From Malachius bipustulatus (Eukaryota > Arthropoda > Insecta > Coleoptera > Melyridae), in NCBI GenBank assembly GCA_910589415.1, contig OU342637.1:25209162-25273161 (forward strand): a stretch of DNA of 64,000 bases, given 5' to 3'. The notes beneath the pieces were generated by a model. The model was not told the DNA's origin. It saw nothing but the letters and a program-made list of their open reading frames with translations, and ran no database searches. The translations under genes were made by a program, and so were the position numbers. This document shows, piece after piece, positions 21,701-34,050 of this stretch. Numbering within the stretch: position 1 is the stretch's first letter; the number at the start of each line of letters is the position of its first letter.

Positions 21701-24700
21701 CCGTAATCTTTCCTCCTGTTGTGTGTAAACCACCGTCAAAGCAGTGGCACTTCGGATGTCCGTTGGGTTTTATAATAATAAATAACACCTGTACCTGGAC
21801 CGAGAGTGAGAAAAGGGCCTACAGGAGAGAGAAAAATATATCCTGCGCACCAGCAGGAACGAGTTCCTTTCCAACCGCTGCAGGAGGAGTTCATCTCGCA
21901 TTCGCAAGACGAAAGTGTCGACATACGCACTTTCCGCGTCGCTCGTTATGTTACGCATTACGCATTTTTATCTACGCAATCCAGTTATCCAAGAAGGCGT
22001 CCCCTTCTTCTTTATGTCATAACTGCATTTTTTTTAAATGAACATATTTAAATAAATCAAAGTAGGTAATTTAACGGTGCGAAATTATGGACTAAACAAG
22101 TGAAGATTCAAATGTAATTTTTTTCTTACTCATGCGCACTTCGTTGGATCGTTGGAAAATGGAAACATCAATTGAATTGTTTCCCGCGGTAAGAGACAAA
22201 CCTGCCGTTGATAAGTCACCGGAGCTGATTTAGCGCGTCAATTTTTCCTATGCCTACCGCAAATCGCAATACGTTAACCGATCGACAGCAGAAGAATTCA
22301 CCGGTTCATGTATGATTCCATCCAATCGTTCAATCATAACTTGTCAAATAAAATTCGAAATCCAATTATCTGTTTGGACAGGTGAAATTGATTGAAAACG
22401 TCAATCAACCAAGTCTGCATCGTGAATAAATCGTAAATAAAGTAATAAAGCTTGCGGCCAACGTTATTTTTGGAAAAAATAATTAATACTTTAAATGATC
22501 ATGCTGTGTACCCACTGACTGACAGAACGTAAAATAATTAAACAGGGAGACCCTTTCGTTTCAAGCATATTTTTTCTAACTTTTTTTTATTCAATATTGA
22601 GCGTTCTAATTACGATGAGATCAAAATAATCTGTTAAATTTATCAGTTGGCGTTAAAACGTTCAATAATAGCCGCATATTCACCCATCGATGGCCATCAC
22701 AGTTCAAATGGTGAAATAATAATTTAAAAAATCACGAGTAAAAGCCAATCACAGCTCGAATGGTTCAGGAAGTCAATATCAGTAATAAGATAATAAGAAT
22801 ATCAGTAATAAGAAATTAAGACTTCAAAGTAGCTAGATCGCACCCCAACGTCTTGTTTCAAATTTTAACTAAAGTTTTATTTTTTTATTTTAGTAACAGC
22901 GCACGCAAGTCAGCCGGGGCGACTGCGCGAGCAGATAACCATAGCGAGCATGGAGTGTAACATCGAATCGTAGAACGCTATGTAGAGAAAAATAATATAT
23001 TCTAATGGATAATGATTATTATTCACTCGGACGTAACAAAACTCGTTTATTTGAATATATCCTCTACGGAAAACTCTTATTCGAGTTAATTTACCTTTCA
23101 AAACTTCAACCCTTCAATGTAAGTAACCAGTTTATTGTACATATGAGCCGAAGTCACTCCGCTCATAAGCTCGAATACACAAAATTTACCCTCATTAAAA
23201 CTTCTAAACCAATTACCTGGCTGTAGGATAATCAAGGCTCAGTCAAAAGTGACTTTCATATTATTACCTTCGCGTAATTCTAATAAATTATTAAGTGTCT
23301 CTCAAGTCCAATATTAAAGGGAGATGTCAACTTAATAACGGGAGTGGATGAGCACTCTGGTTTGGCTCGACAAGACACTGTTAATATTTCATGGAAGGCT
23401 TCACAAAATCTCCAGTTTAATGTATGACAGACATCCTGATCAATTTGCGTTCTAGTCTGGTAATTATCAAGTACTTTGGGTTTGCGCCGCCGTTTATGTC
23501 AGTCTGCATTTTAGATATAATATGCACTTTGGGGGATTGCTTTAGGGGAAATTTTCAAAGTTTATTCATTTCCTCAGTTCTAATTTCATCTTCCATATAG
23601 TTATAATTATTGATGCTCAAATAGAGGTATCGGGGATTAAATATTCAGGTTTGCTTAGGGTAGGTACCTGTTTTACCGACACTGACGCTTACTAAGATAG
23701 CGCAATCAAAATTTACAAACCAGCAGTTCCTTAATTTGCAAAAAAGTTACAGCAAAAATGAATACTTTTTTATGACACCCATCTGAGTTACTGATATGAC
23801 GCTATCATCTCATAAAACATCAATCGAATTTTTTCATTGTAATCTGTCAGAGTGTCTGAACACTGATACTGGTAGAATATTCCAGGAATAGAAGATTCGG
23901 AATTCCTAAAAGACATTCTGGAGTTACGATACTTACTGGAGTTACGAACGGCTCTCGAAGCCGTTCTAGAACAGCATCTAGGGTGTCTATAAACAATGTG
24001 TGATTTTTACCAAGACAGTTAATTTGCTTGAAGGAAAAACGTAACACTATTAACATTATTTCGCGAAAAATCAGTTTAGCGGTGAATATAGGTAAATAAA
24101 TTTTGTAATAGTGTAATCTAACCTAGTTAAATGACCTATGAAAAATCCCTAACACTTATTTGAAAAAGAAGAAGAACAAGGCAACGAAATTATTTGCTGT
24201 AGCCTGTAGCTGTAACAGCTTTATAAACTGAAAGATTGAGCGAGGGTGCCCATGTGAGGAGTATTCTGAGTAGTTCTAAAAACATCCACCATTAAAGCGC
24301 TGCTGTTGGTGGAGGTCACCTTTATTATCAGCCAGGTTTATATGTATAATTCCTCGATAAACTTTGGTCAGTTGAGAATATTCTACCAGCTTTAACTTAC
24401 TGTTACACTACGTTAAAACAAAAATTACAAAGACACTTCAGAAAATATGAATACAAGTGCGAATTTCAAATTCGACAATGTTTAAAACCTCGACGCCGCA
24501 TCGCATAATAAGTAGCTAAAATTTTCACATAAAACGATTTTATTGTTAAACTTATGAATAAAACATTACCCACCTGCCATATATCACTTTATGTCTTCAT
24601 CATAAATAAACGGTTTTAGGACCCACCTACCTGAAACAAAGAGAAAAGACGTTACTTTCTAAAACTCCATACTCACCTCCAACAGTTTCAAGGACATAAA

Positions 24701-25191
24701 CTAAACGTCCTACCCTATCCCAAGTACATATTAACAAACTTCAATAATATCTTTCGCTATTTACGGTTCCATTAACCCCTGCCGATGAAGCGAAGCGAGG
24801 GATGAAGTTCCGTCACACTCCCTTTATCCTTTATCTCCCGAGGGGGGAGATCTCTGTACTTATCTTAGAGCAAACTCCTAAGAGGGATGGTATATCGAAA
24901 TACAGTCTTCTGGCTATGGAAAATAATCTTCCTGATACAAAAAAATAGTTGAGTACTACAGCGGGTTGCAAATTTCTTCAAGTGGCCCATTTTTCATTTT
25001 CAAAGATGAATTTAATATACAGGGTGGTGAAAAATCTGATAAATTTCATCCACACAATAGGATACCAAATGAATAGTTAAGATAGGGACATGTAAGCCGT
25101 TTTTCTATAACACAGCTTCATATTTATCATATTATAGACCTTGAGAAGTGACATCCCAAAACCGTCTGCTCTTCCTCACTTGTGTGGTGCT
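18791..25191. other. Long unique stretch, no gene recognised
   Basis: Mostly single-copy-looking AT-rich DNA. Points of note: a less AT-rich block at 19740-19960 with a good minus-strand donor (GGAG|GTAAGT at about 19845-19855), possibly a non-coding first exon; a GGCCGGATCC-like segment near 21066; small duplications of TATCAGTAATAAGA near 22780-22815. Several 60-130-codon frames (for example 21646-22041) overlap each other on both strands without domain similarity. I see nothing I can name. Confidence 0.4.
23664..23700 (+). repeat. Fragment related to the 18.1-kb foldback end
   Basis: TACCGACACTGACGCTTA recurs here exactly, preceded by CTGTTT (CTGTAT in the other copy) and followed by an ATAGCG box, as in the left arm at 18125-18160. 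Only this outer arm segment is shared. Confidence 0.6.
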
Positions 25192-25193
25192 TA

Positions 25194-26073
25194 TACAGTG
25201 TGACCCATTTGTTCTTGAAACACCCTGCAGAATCTTAATTTATGGTGCGATTTTAAAGAAATTTCTTTTAAATCATAGAGCTTGATAAACTATATTTTGG
25301 GAGCAAAAAGCGTCCCATTCCTACAAAATCCAAGGCCTACTAGATCAGTGTTTACTTGTAAAATCTCAAAAATTCATATTAGCGATTTTTTTAGAAAAAA
25401 ACTGTGCACGCCACTGGATTCACCAGCCCTCAAAACGGTACTGTACTAAATTTTATTGGAAATGTCAGAGTAATAAGGATCTTGCAGTTATTTTAGAAAT
25501 TCATAATAGAACTCCGAATTTTCATTAATTTACTCGAAAAGGTCAAGAGAGACAAAATAGAAATTGTACGTCTAGTTGGTGATAATGTAGCTACTTTAAT
25601 TTTTTAATTATAATTTTTTATTTATTTATTTATTTTTTTTTATTTTTATTTTTTTTTTTACTTTTTTTTCACTTTTTTTTACTTTTTTTAATTTTAATTT
25701 TTACTTATGATAGCTTTTGACCTTTTTCAAATTAATTTATGAAAATTCGGAGTATTATTATGAATTTCTAAAATAACTACAAGATCCTTTTTTCTCTGAC
25801 ATTTTCAATAAAATTTAGTACAGTACCGTTTTGTGGGCTGGTAAATCCCGTGGCGTGCCCAGTTTTTTTCTAAAAAAAATCGCTAATATGAATTTTTGAG
25901 ATTTTACAAGTAAACACTGATCTAGTAGGCCCTGGATTTTGTAGGGGAATGAGACGCTTTTTGCTCCCAAAATATAGTTTATCAAGCTCTATGATTTAAA
26001 AGAAATTTCTTTAAAATCGCACCATAAATTAAGATTCTACAGGGTGTTTCAAGAACAAATGGGTCACACTGTA
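25194..26073. mobile_element. 880-bp TA-flanked foldback MITE, ~345-bp arms
   Basis: Starts TACAGTGTGACCCATTTGTT and ends as its reverse complement. It is flanked by TA on both sides (25192-25193, 26074-26075). Arms of about 345 bp (25194-25540 and about 25730-26073) pair nearly completely, including the ACACCCTG, TTTTGGGAGCAAAAAGCG and ACTGATCTAGTAGGCC blocks. The ~190-bp centre is T-rich low complexity (TTTATTTATTTATT). No transposase frame. TA target and TACAGTG-type ends suit a Tc1/mariner-derived foldback. The near identity of the arms suggests recent activity or gene conversion between arms. Confidence 0.85.
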
Positions 26074-26075
26074 TA

Positions 26076-28274
26076 TCTGAATCTTCATCTTCCACTATCG
26101 AGTGCTTTTGAGTAACAAACTGGAAGCTCAGACAATGACAGTGCAGAGATGCTTGTCACATTTCAATGATCTCGAACGACACGCGGCTTCTGGTTTTATC
26201 GCTTTCCAAAAGTTGGAATGAAATCATACAGAATGGATCGATTCATCTGATGCCTATCGCTACATTGTGTTATATTATGACATTTTCAAATATTTATTTT
26301 ATTTTCTTTTAATTTCAAATGAAGCATGTATGGGGAATAAGAAAAAGTAGGAACGATTTAAGACTACCCCGCAATGGGAGTCCTTGCTCTAAGACAACAG
26401 CCCGTTTAGTAAAGTGAAAGGAGATGATGACGCCCCGGCTTAACTAATTTCAAAAACACATAAACCGAGCGGCCCGTTAAGTGTCTTCTAATTACCAGAT
26501 AAGATTGGCGCTAAAAGTTGAAATAAGAAACCGCGGCTTTGTCTCCGACGGATATAGCCGGGCGCTAAGTGCGGGCGCTTTAATGGCAGCCGGCTTAGCA
26601 ACTGCTGTAAATTTAGGACCGAGATATGGTGAAGGCGAAGGAGTTAACGTAACTCCTTACTGTAACTTTGAACCGCCTCGGCTCGGTAACCCACTGAGGT
26701 TTTACTCCTCCTGTACTTTGGGGGGGTGTCGCTTTATGCATAAAAGGCATGCAACAGGATATTGTGGAAACTTGATAAATTGGCCGCTTTAAACGTTGCT
26801 CTTAGGCTTCTTATCTTAGGTACCTGGGATTTATTAAATTAATTATTAATCCTCTTTTGAGCACTATATCACAAAATTACCATGAGATAATAAACATTAT
26901 CGTGGAGGTAAATAAAACACTTTTCCATTTATTACGTTAAATTCACTTTTTTTGCAGAAATAGTCGTGGGGCAAAACAGGGCAAAGTCGATATCGTGCAG
27001 ATGACTCCCGCTTTGCTGTAAAGTACCCATCAATTGAGACATCAATAATAACGAGTCACTGCCAGCTTGACTAGAGTTTACCGAAAAGTGGACTCCGGCA
27101 ACATCATAAGTGCCCCCACATTTCGTTCCTGAGAGATTTTATGAATTTAGTTCTTGAGCCTAAGAATTTATTAATTCACTCAGTACCAACCAAACAAAAG
27201 ACTTCGATGGAGCAGTTCGAGGTTCACAGGTAGTGTCGATTTTTTTAAACTTAAGTTAGATGATAAGTTAAATGATGACTCCTTTGGGTCTGTCGTAACG
27301 CCGGATGCCAAATCATCCCGGAAGTCAGTTTATTTTAATTTAGTCATTAAACCCTGCACACATTTGACAGCAATTTTAACCTTAACTTGACTCTTCGTCT
27401 CTTTATTCAGGGAGCTATTTCCATTTTTATAAATTTGGAATGGAGAAATGAACCGGCAGGTATCTTCTTTGTTAGGCGGTGAAAAAAAGAAGTAAATTTT
27501 TGATCGATTTTTCATAAAATTCCTGAAGACGTGACTGTATAAGCTTAAATACCATAAAACTAGACTTTATAGCTTTAATTTTACAGAATTTTTTGCCACG
27601 AGTGGAAGACCTGCTCCCATACCTGGCTGAAAGGAACGGAATGCAAATATCCCACGAGCCCAGATATAGTTAATAAATCGAGAAATAACACGTTAATTAG
27701 GGAAATAAAGGCGCACAGCACGAGGTAACGTAACAAACCTTCGAGAGCTGAGCTCGTTATTTTGAGTTACACGGCAATATCAGAACGGTGAGGAGCAAAA
27801 ATATACGTCCGTTCATTTCGGGAGTTAATTGAACCTGTAATTTCGAGTAGTGGCTTCATAAAATCGCGACGTAATTCGCGGGATTCGGACCCCGACGGAG
27901 ATTCGGGGAGTAATTTCGCGTAATAAATGGAAAAACATTAATCACATGTCTGCAGAATTTGCTCTTGTATATACCTACTTCTACAAGGAGAGTTCCACGT
28001 AATGTAAGACTTATTGCAGTGTTGCCACAAGTATAATAGTCGTGACAAAATAATAAAATTTTGATAGTAAAATAATTTACAGGAATTTGACGGTAATTAT
28101 TGAGCAAAAATGACATTCTTAGCGCCGGTCACTCATCTGATCAACGTTTACATTCTTTTTTTATTTATTTAACGTGTATGGCTTTGGCGGAGACCAATTT
28201 GCCAGAACTTAACGTTTACATTCGTTCGCATTATTACTCAAGAAAGGATTTCTGTTTGTTCTATTGTAAAACGA
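26076..28274. other. Unique DNA, no gene recognised
   Basis: A less AT-rich block at 26460-26790 holds a 103-codon frame that begins at GTG and has no recognisable domain. No splice structure or RNA gene seen. Confidence 0.4.
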
Positions 28275-31054
28275 AAAACCATTTCCATCCCCAAAAGTGC
28301 CATTTTAAAAAACTTGTATCATTTGAACAATGAGAAATTTCGAAAAAAGTTTCAAACAAAAGTTGTTGGAAACATCCACCTCAACAATTTTTGTAATCAT
28401 ATTTTTTCACGTTAAAGCAGCATTTACCAATGTATGTACATTATTTCAACTCTTAAATTCAAGATCAGCTAAAAAGTAAAACCGTTTCAATCCCCAGAAG
28501 TGCAATTGTCAAAAATTTGTATCATTTTAACAATGAGAAATTTCAAAAAAAGTTTCAAACAAAGGTTGTCGGAAACATCCACCTCAGCAATTTTTGTAAT
28601 CATATTTTTTCACGTTAAAGCAGCATTTACCAATGTGTGTACATTATTTCATCTCTTAAATTCAAGATCAGCTAAAAAGTAAAACCGTTTCAATCCCCAG
28701 AAGTGCAATTTTCAAAAATTTGTATCATTTTAACAATGAGAAATTTCAAAAAAAGTTTCAAACAAAATTTGTCGGAAACATCCACCTCAAGAATTGTTGT
28801 AGTCATATTTTTTCACGTTAAAGCAGTATTTACCAATGTATGTACAATATTTCATCTCTTAAATTCAAGATCAGCTAAAAAGTGAACCGTTTCAATCCCC
28901 AGAAGTGCCATTTTCAAAAATTTGTATCATTTTAACAATGAGAATTTTCAAAAAAAGTTTCAAACAAAATTTGTCGGAAACATCCACCTCAAGAATTGTT
29001 GTAGTCATATTTTTTCACGTTAAAGCAGTATTTACCAATGTATGTACATTATTTCATCTCTTAAATTCAAGATCAGCTAAACAGTGACCCTTTCAATCCC
29101 CAGAAGTGCCATTTTCAAAAATTTGTATCATTTTAACAATGAGAATTTTCAAAAAAAGTTTCAAACAAAATTTGTCGGAAACATCCACCTCAAGAATTGT
29201 TGTAGTCATATTTTTTCACGTTAAAGCAGTATTTACCAATGTATGTACATTATTTCATCTCTTAAATTCAAGATCAGCTAAACAGTGAACCGTTTCAATC
29301 CCCAGAAGTGCCATTTTCAAAAATTTGTATCATTTTACCAATGAGAAATTTCAAAAAAAGTTTCAAACAAAGGTTGTCGGAAACATCCACCTCAGCAATT
29401 TTTGTAATCATATTTTTTCACGTTAAAGCAGCATTTACCAATGTGTGTACATTATTTCATCTCTTAAATTCAAGATCAGCTAAAAAGTAAAACCGTTTCA
29501 ATCCCCAGAAGTGCAATTGTCAAAAATTTGTATCATTTTAACAATGAGAAATTTCAAAAAAAGTTTCAAACAAAGGTTGTCGGAAACATCCACCTCAGCA
29601 ATTTTTGTAATCATATTTTTTCACGTTAAAGCAGCATTTACCAATGTGTGTACATTATTTCATCTCTTAAATTCAAGATCAGCTAAAAAGTAAAACCGTT
29701 TCAATCCCCAGAAGTGCAATTTTCAAAAATTTGTATCATTTTAACAATGAGAAATTTCAAAAAAAGTTTCAAACAAAATTTGTCGGAAACATCCACCTCA
29801 AGAATTGTTGTAGTCATATTTTTTCACGTTAAAGCAGTATTTACCAATGTATGTACAATATTTCATCTCTTAAATTCAAGATCAGCTAAAAAGTGAACCG
29901 TTTCAATCCCCAGAAGTGCCATTTTCAAAAATTTGTATCATTTTAACAATGAGAATTTTCAAAAAAAGTTTCAAACAAAATTTGTCGGAAACATCCACCT
30001 CAAGAATTGTTGTAGTCATATTTTTTCACGTTAAAGCAGTATTTACCAATGTATGTACATTATTTCATCTCTTAAATTCAAGATCAGCTAAACAGTGACC
30101 CTTTCAATCCCCAGAAGTGCCATTTTCAAAAATTTGTATCATTTGAAAAATGAGAATTTTCAAAAAAAGTTTCAAACAAAAGTTGTCGGGAGCATCCACC
30201 TCAACATTTTTTGTAATCATATTTTTTCACGTTAAAGCAGTATTTACCAATGTATGTACATTATTTCATCTCTTAAATTCAAGATCAGATAAAAAGTAAA
30301 ACTGTTTCAATCCCCAGAAGTGCAATTTTCAAAAATTTGTATTATTTGAACAATGAAAAATTTCAAAAAAAGTTTCAAACAAAAGTTGTCGGAAACATCC
30401 ACCTAAACAATTTTTGTAATCATATTTTTTCACGTTAAAGCAGCATTTACCAATGTATGTACATTATTTAATCTCTTAAATTCAAGATCAGATAAAAAGT
30501 AAAACTGTTTCAATCCCCAGAAGTGCAATTTTCAAAAATTTGTATTATTTGAACAATGAAAAATTTCAAAAAAAGTTTCAAACAAAAGTTGTCGGAAACA
30601 TCCACCTAAACAATTTTTGTAATCATATTTTTTCACGTTAAAGCAGCATTTACCAATGTATGTACATTATTTAATCTCTTAAATTTATGATCAGCTAAGA
30701 AGTGAACCGTTTCAATCCCCAGAAGTGCAATTTTCAAAAATTTGTATCATTTTAACAATGAGAATTTTCAAAAAAAGTTTCCAACAAAAGTTGTCGGAAA
30801 CATCTACCTCAACAATTTTTGTAATCATATTTTTTCACGTACAAGCAGTATTTACCAATGTATTTACAATATTTCATCTCTTAAATTCAAGATCAGCTAA
30901 AAAGTAAACCGTTTCTTTTATCAAAAGTACAATTTAAAAAAAATGTAACATTTGAACGATGAGAAATTTCAAAAAAAGTTTCAAACAAAAGTTGTCGGAA
31001 ACATCCACCTCAACAATTGTTGTAATCATATTTTTTCACATATTTACCAATGTA
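28275..31054 (+). repeat. Satellite array, 14 units of ~202 bp with 5-unit higher-order repeat
   Basis: Units begin near 28275, 28478, 28681, 28884, 29086, 29287, 29490, 29693, 29895, 30097, 30299, 30502, 30704 and 30906, each with GTTTCAATCCCCAGAAGTGC, then a Phe/Lys-encoding AAAAAAAGTTTCAAAC box, TCATATTTTTTCACGTTAAA, and TTAAATTCAAGATCAGCTAA. The segment from about 28440 to 29120 recurs nearly exactly 1011 bp later (29450 to 30130), giving an order A-B-C-C-D-A-B-C. Units at 30299 and 30502 are also nearly identical. Outer units are the most diverged, and the last lacks a CGTTAAAGCAG block. Most units contain a 60-codon open frame ending in a stop at the unit boundary. Unit length is not a multiple of three, so this is not one protein with internal repeats. 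Confidence 0.95.
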
Positions 31055-32754
31055 CCTATGTACTACGTTAAATTTTGTAAAGAGTAGATAATGACACTAA
31101 GGAGTTTTCGTTTATGGTTTAGGTTAGAGGGAAAAAAATATTATACAAAACTTTGTGATAAATTGCCAAGTCAGGCAACGCTGTGGATGAATTATCATCG
31201 CAGTAAAACAGCACTACCCCTGTTTTACCCTGTCTCCCTCTCATTCTCATCCCTTTTGCATCCCTAGAAAATTAATCCTAAATTTGCAGGATCTAAATCC
31301 TATCTCACTCCGGTTTAAGTACCTACTTAAACTTTATGACCAGAAATTAAAAAATAGTTATAATACTCACCAAGATATTTATGAATCCCTGGCTGACAAC
31401 ATTGGGGGTAAGAATGGTACCTTTATTATTTTCTATTTTACTTACTTGACTGATTTATGACATAATATTTTAATAAAAGAAAAGTATTTACTAAAGAAAA
31501 TGGATTGTCTTCCTTCATGGATGAATGGATTCAAATGAAAGAAAAACAAGGAACGTTTGATTTGTCAAAATAAATAAATAAAACGCAATTTGTAATTATC
31601 GAACAGGAAAACAAATCACCGCTCTTTTACTCGTAGTTGTACATTGCCTCACAGACTAATTTGATCAAAAAATATGATTTGAGCTTCTAGTTCCATTTCA
31701 CTGGTGCCGGTGAGCAATAAAAACCAGAGGAGATGTTTTTATTTTATTCGTGGTTCGTAACAGTGTGTCCGCCATAAATATTGAATTGTGTTTTGTTACC
31801 GAACAAACCCCACAGTGCACTAGCCGGCGCTGGAAAATGAAAACGCTAAAAATATTTGAGCGCCGCCATTGTTAATATTCCAATTAAGTGTTGTTCAAGC
31901 TAGAAACTAAATCATCCCGGTAATGAATTTTTCAGACTTTTTGGTATTCTCTACTTTGAATGGATGATTATGTCCACTGGCTGTTCAGTTTTTTTTTTAT
32001 GTAGGTACACAGTAGTCATAGTCATATTTGAAAATTAAAAAAATTAACGTTAGTTAATGAGAATGTTTTCAGCACGTTAACAAACAATAATATGTTTAAG
32101 GGTAGTATAAATTGGTCTCAACAACTGGTCAATAAAAGTACCTACCACTTTTATTTAGCAAGGATTAAAAAGTATAAAATAATTTAATAATTATTCCTCT
32201 CGTTGTTGCTGGCTCCGCCCACGCTCTCTCTCGCTCAACAAATAGACAAATAGACAAAGAAGAAAGCGGGTTAGTATTGCATCGTCATACAGTTCTGAGC
32301 TATGTTTCAAGTTTCAAATCTCTAGCTTTCCTGGAAGTTACTTTAAAATCGATTGCAAGATTTGCACAGACAGACAGGCAGGAAAGCGATTAAATAAAAA
32401 CGAGGTAAAATAAGCTCACAGAGAAAAAAAGTTTCTACCAGCTCAGCTATGAAGAAGTTGAAACAACTTAACATGAACGGCTTTTATTGCCATAATGTCA
32501 GCTAATTAAAGTTTCAATTGAAATTAAAATTAACAAATCAACTCCCTAACCCCCTAGTTTCGCATATTTTATAAAAAAAATTAAAGTTAATTCGTACCTA
32601 AGGGTGAATTTATTATTTTCTTGTCTGTGAGTCCTCAGATGCAAGTTAGCCTGTTAGAAATTGACACCAAAAAAGGCTAAAAGGTATGATTTCGATGTTT
32701 AAAATAATTTAATGAGACCAAAGCAAGGCAGTATAAAATAATTCAATTTTCTTG

Positions 32755-32786
<32 letters not shown>

Positions 32787-33069
32787 GAAGTCGCTTGAAA
32801 TCGTTGCTTCAATCGATGAGGGCGAATCACTTAATTACCGGTGATGAGATATGAGTCGTAAGATTGGTGGGGGGGTTAGTTCTTTATTGCAGATTCCGAT
32901 TCTAATTCGAATTTTGGTTAGGGATTCTATTTTTTATTGCAGATTCGGGTCTTACTGTCCCCTACCCCTAGGGAGTTGAGGTACGTTGGTGGAGTTTGGT
33001 ATTATTGGATGTCCCTTTTCCAGGCGAACATATTTCATTACCCACTTTTTTTGATCTCATGCGTAGTTT
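31055..33069. other. Unique DNA with a GA microsatellite
   Basis: (GA)n runs from 32755 to 32788. A CACCCTGTATA motif near 33090, just right of this stretch, looks like an isolated MITE end. No gene recognised. Confidence 0.4.
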
Positions 33070-34050
33070 TGTCTCCAGTTAAACTGAGCACCCTGTATAC
33101 ATACTCAAGCCGATAATTTTAGCCCAGCCTCCATGCAAGTAGACGTCCCCCTATATGATCTTCTTATATGACTTCGAGAAGCTATGGTGGGGCTAGCTCT
33201 TTGTGAGTTAATGGAATGAGGACGGAAGAGTTCTATTCCCAATCCCTCTCGGTGGGGGTTCATCTCTACCCCCAGCCACTTTTACACTAGTAGTAAGTGC
33301 GGAACGCATGGAAAGAGGCAGCTTCGGTTGTTGGTGGTAAAGTTACCAAAGCTTTGCGTGTGCCGCTGTCTTCACGAATAGCTGAAACCTCAGGTCGTAC
33401 AGTCTCTGAGTGTCTGGAACACCTCCATAAAGATCCACGAGAAACTCTTCAGCAACGAAATGCTCCCATGCGTTGAATTGTTAGGAGGAAAATGTCAGCC
33501 AGGTATACTAGGTCCTGCCTCTTGTTGAATTGACCCCACAATTTCTTTTTCCCTGACAGAAACGGGTAGAGGTGGTGTGAGATCCAGTAAAAGCGTGAAG
33601 AAACACTTTAAAACCTCTGGGCACTCCAACTTCCCCTCAGTTGAATACTGAATGCATTCTGCCTCACTTCTGGCACGCACGCGTTTCTGAAAGCGCAAGT
33701 TGTGGATGGTAGAACCCAATCCAACAAAGGAGGTCCACGTCCTCTGCAACCACACCCACATGGTCATAGCTCTTGGTTTTCTTCAATGCCAGCAGAACGG
33801 TATGGTGGTTGGCGTCTTCTGTCACTGTCTTCCGTTCAATCTCTTCTAGAGTAAATGGAAAGCATAGATGTTGAATAAGGCGTTCCTTGTTTGGGTTCTT
33901 CGACAACATATTCTCCTGGGGTACTGTAACGATCGTAGAGGAGTCAAAAATACTATTTTTTAGGTACTCGATCCAAATAATTGGCAGTTTTTCGCAAAAT
34001 TTGGATTCACACCACTCTAACTGCTCCATACAACACACCAAAAATCCCAA
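33070..34050 (-). pseudogene. Decayed multi-copy 'EDVDLL/LPPT' protein gene
   Basis: Minus-strand pieces in order and in different frames: TLEEIERKTVTEDANHHTVL then VGVVAEDVDLL (34050-33664); AWEHFVAEEFLVDLYGG then LYDLRFQLFVKTAAHAKLW (about 33470-33350); after a frameshift, KALVTLPPTTEAASFHAFR (about 33353-33298), then a stop; and a CMEAGLKLS-like piece near 33120. I recall a family of uncharacterised, multi-copy arthropod proteins with the same order: a D-A-D...V(V/G)EDVDLL block that recalls the acidic core of PIN/FEN-type nucleases, an L.LYG...L.RF..F.K block, LPPT..AA..H..R, and a Cys-rich CRKAGL tail. At least two frameshifts and several stops make it dead. The family's function is unknown to me; TE-borne or virus-like multi-copy behaviour is inferred. 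Confidence 0.55.

Noticed and set aside
28500..30907. Nine similar 60-codon frames as a family of small proteins
   Set aside because: They are the same frame of a tandem satellite unit. The unit length of 202-203 bp shifts phase each time, there is no promoter or polyA per unit, and the composition is AT-driven. Kept only as a finding about the array.
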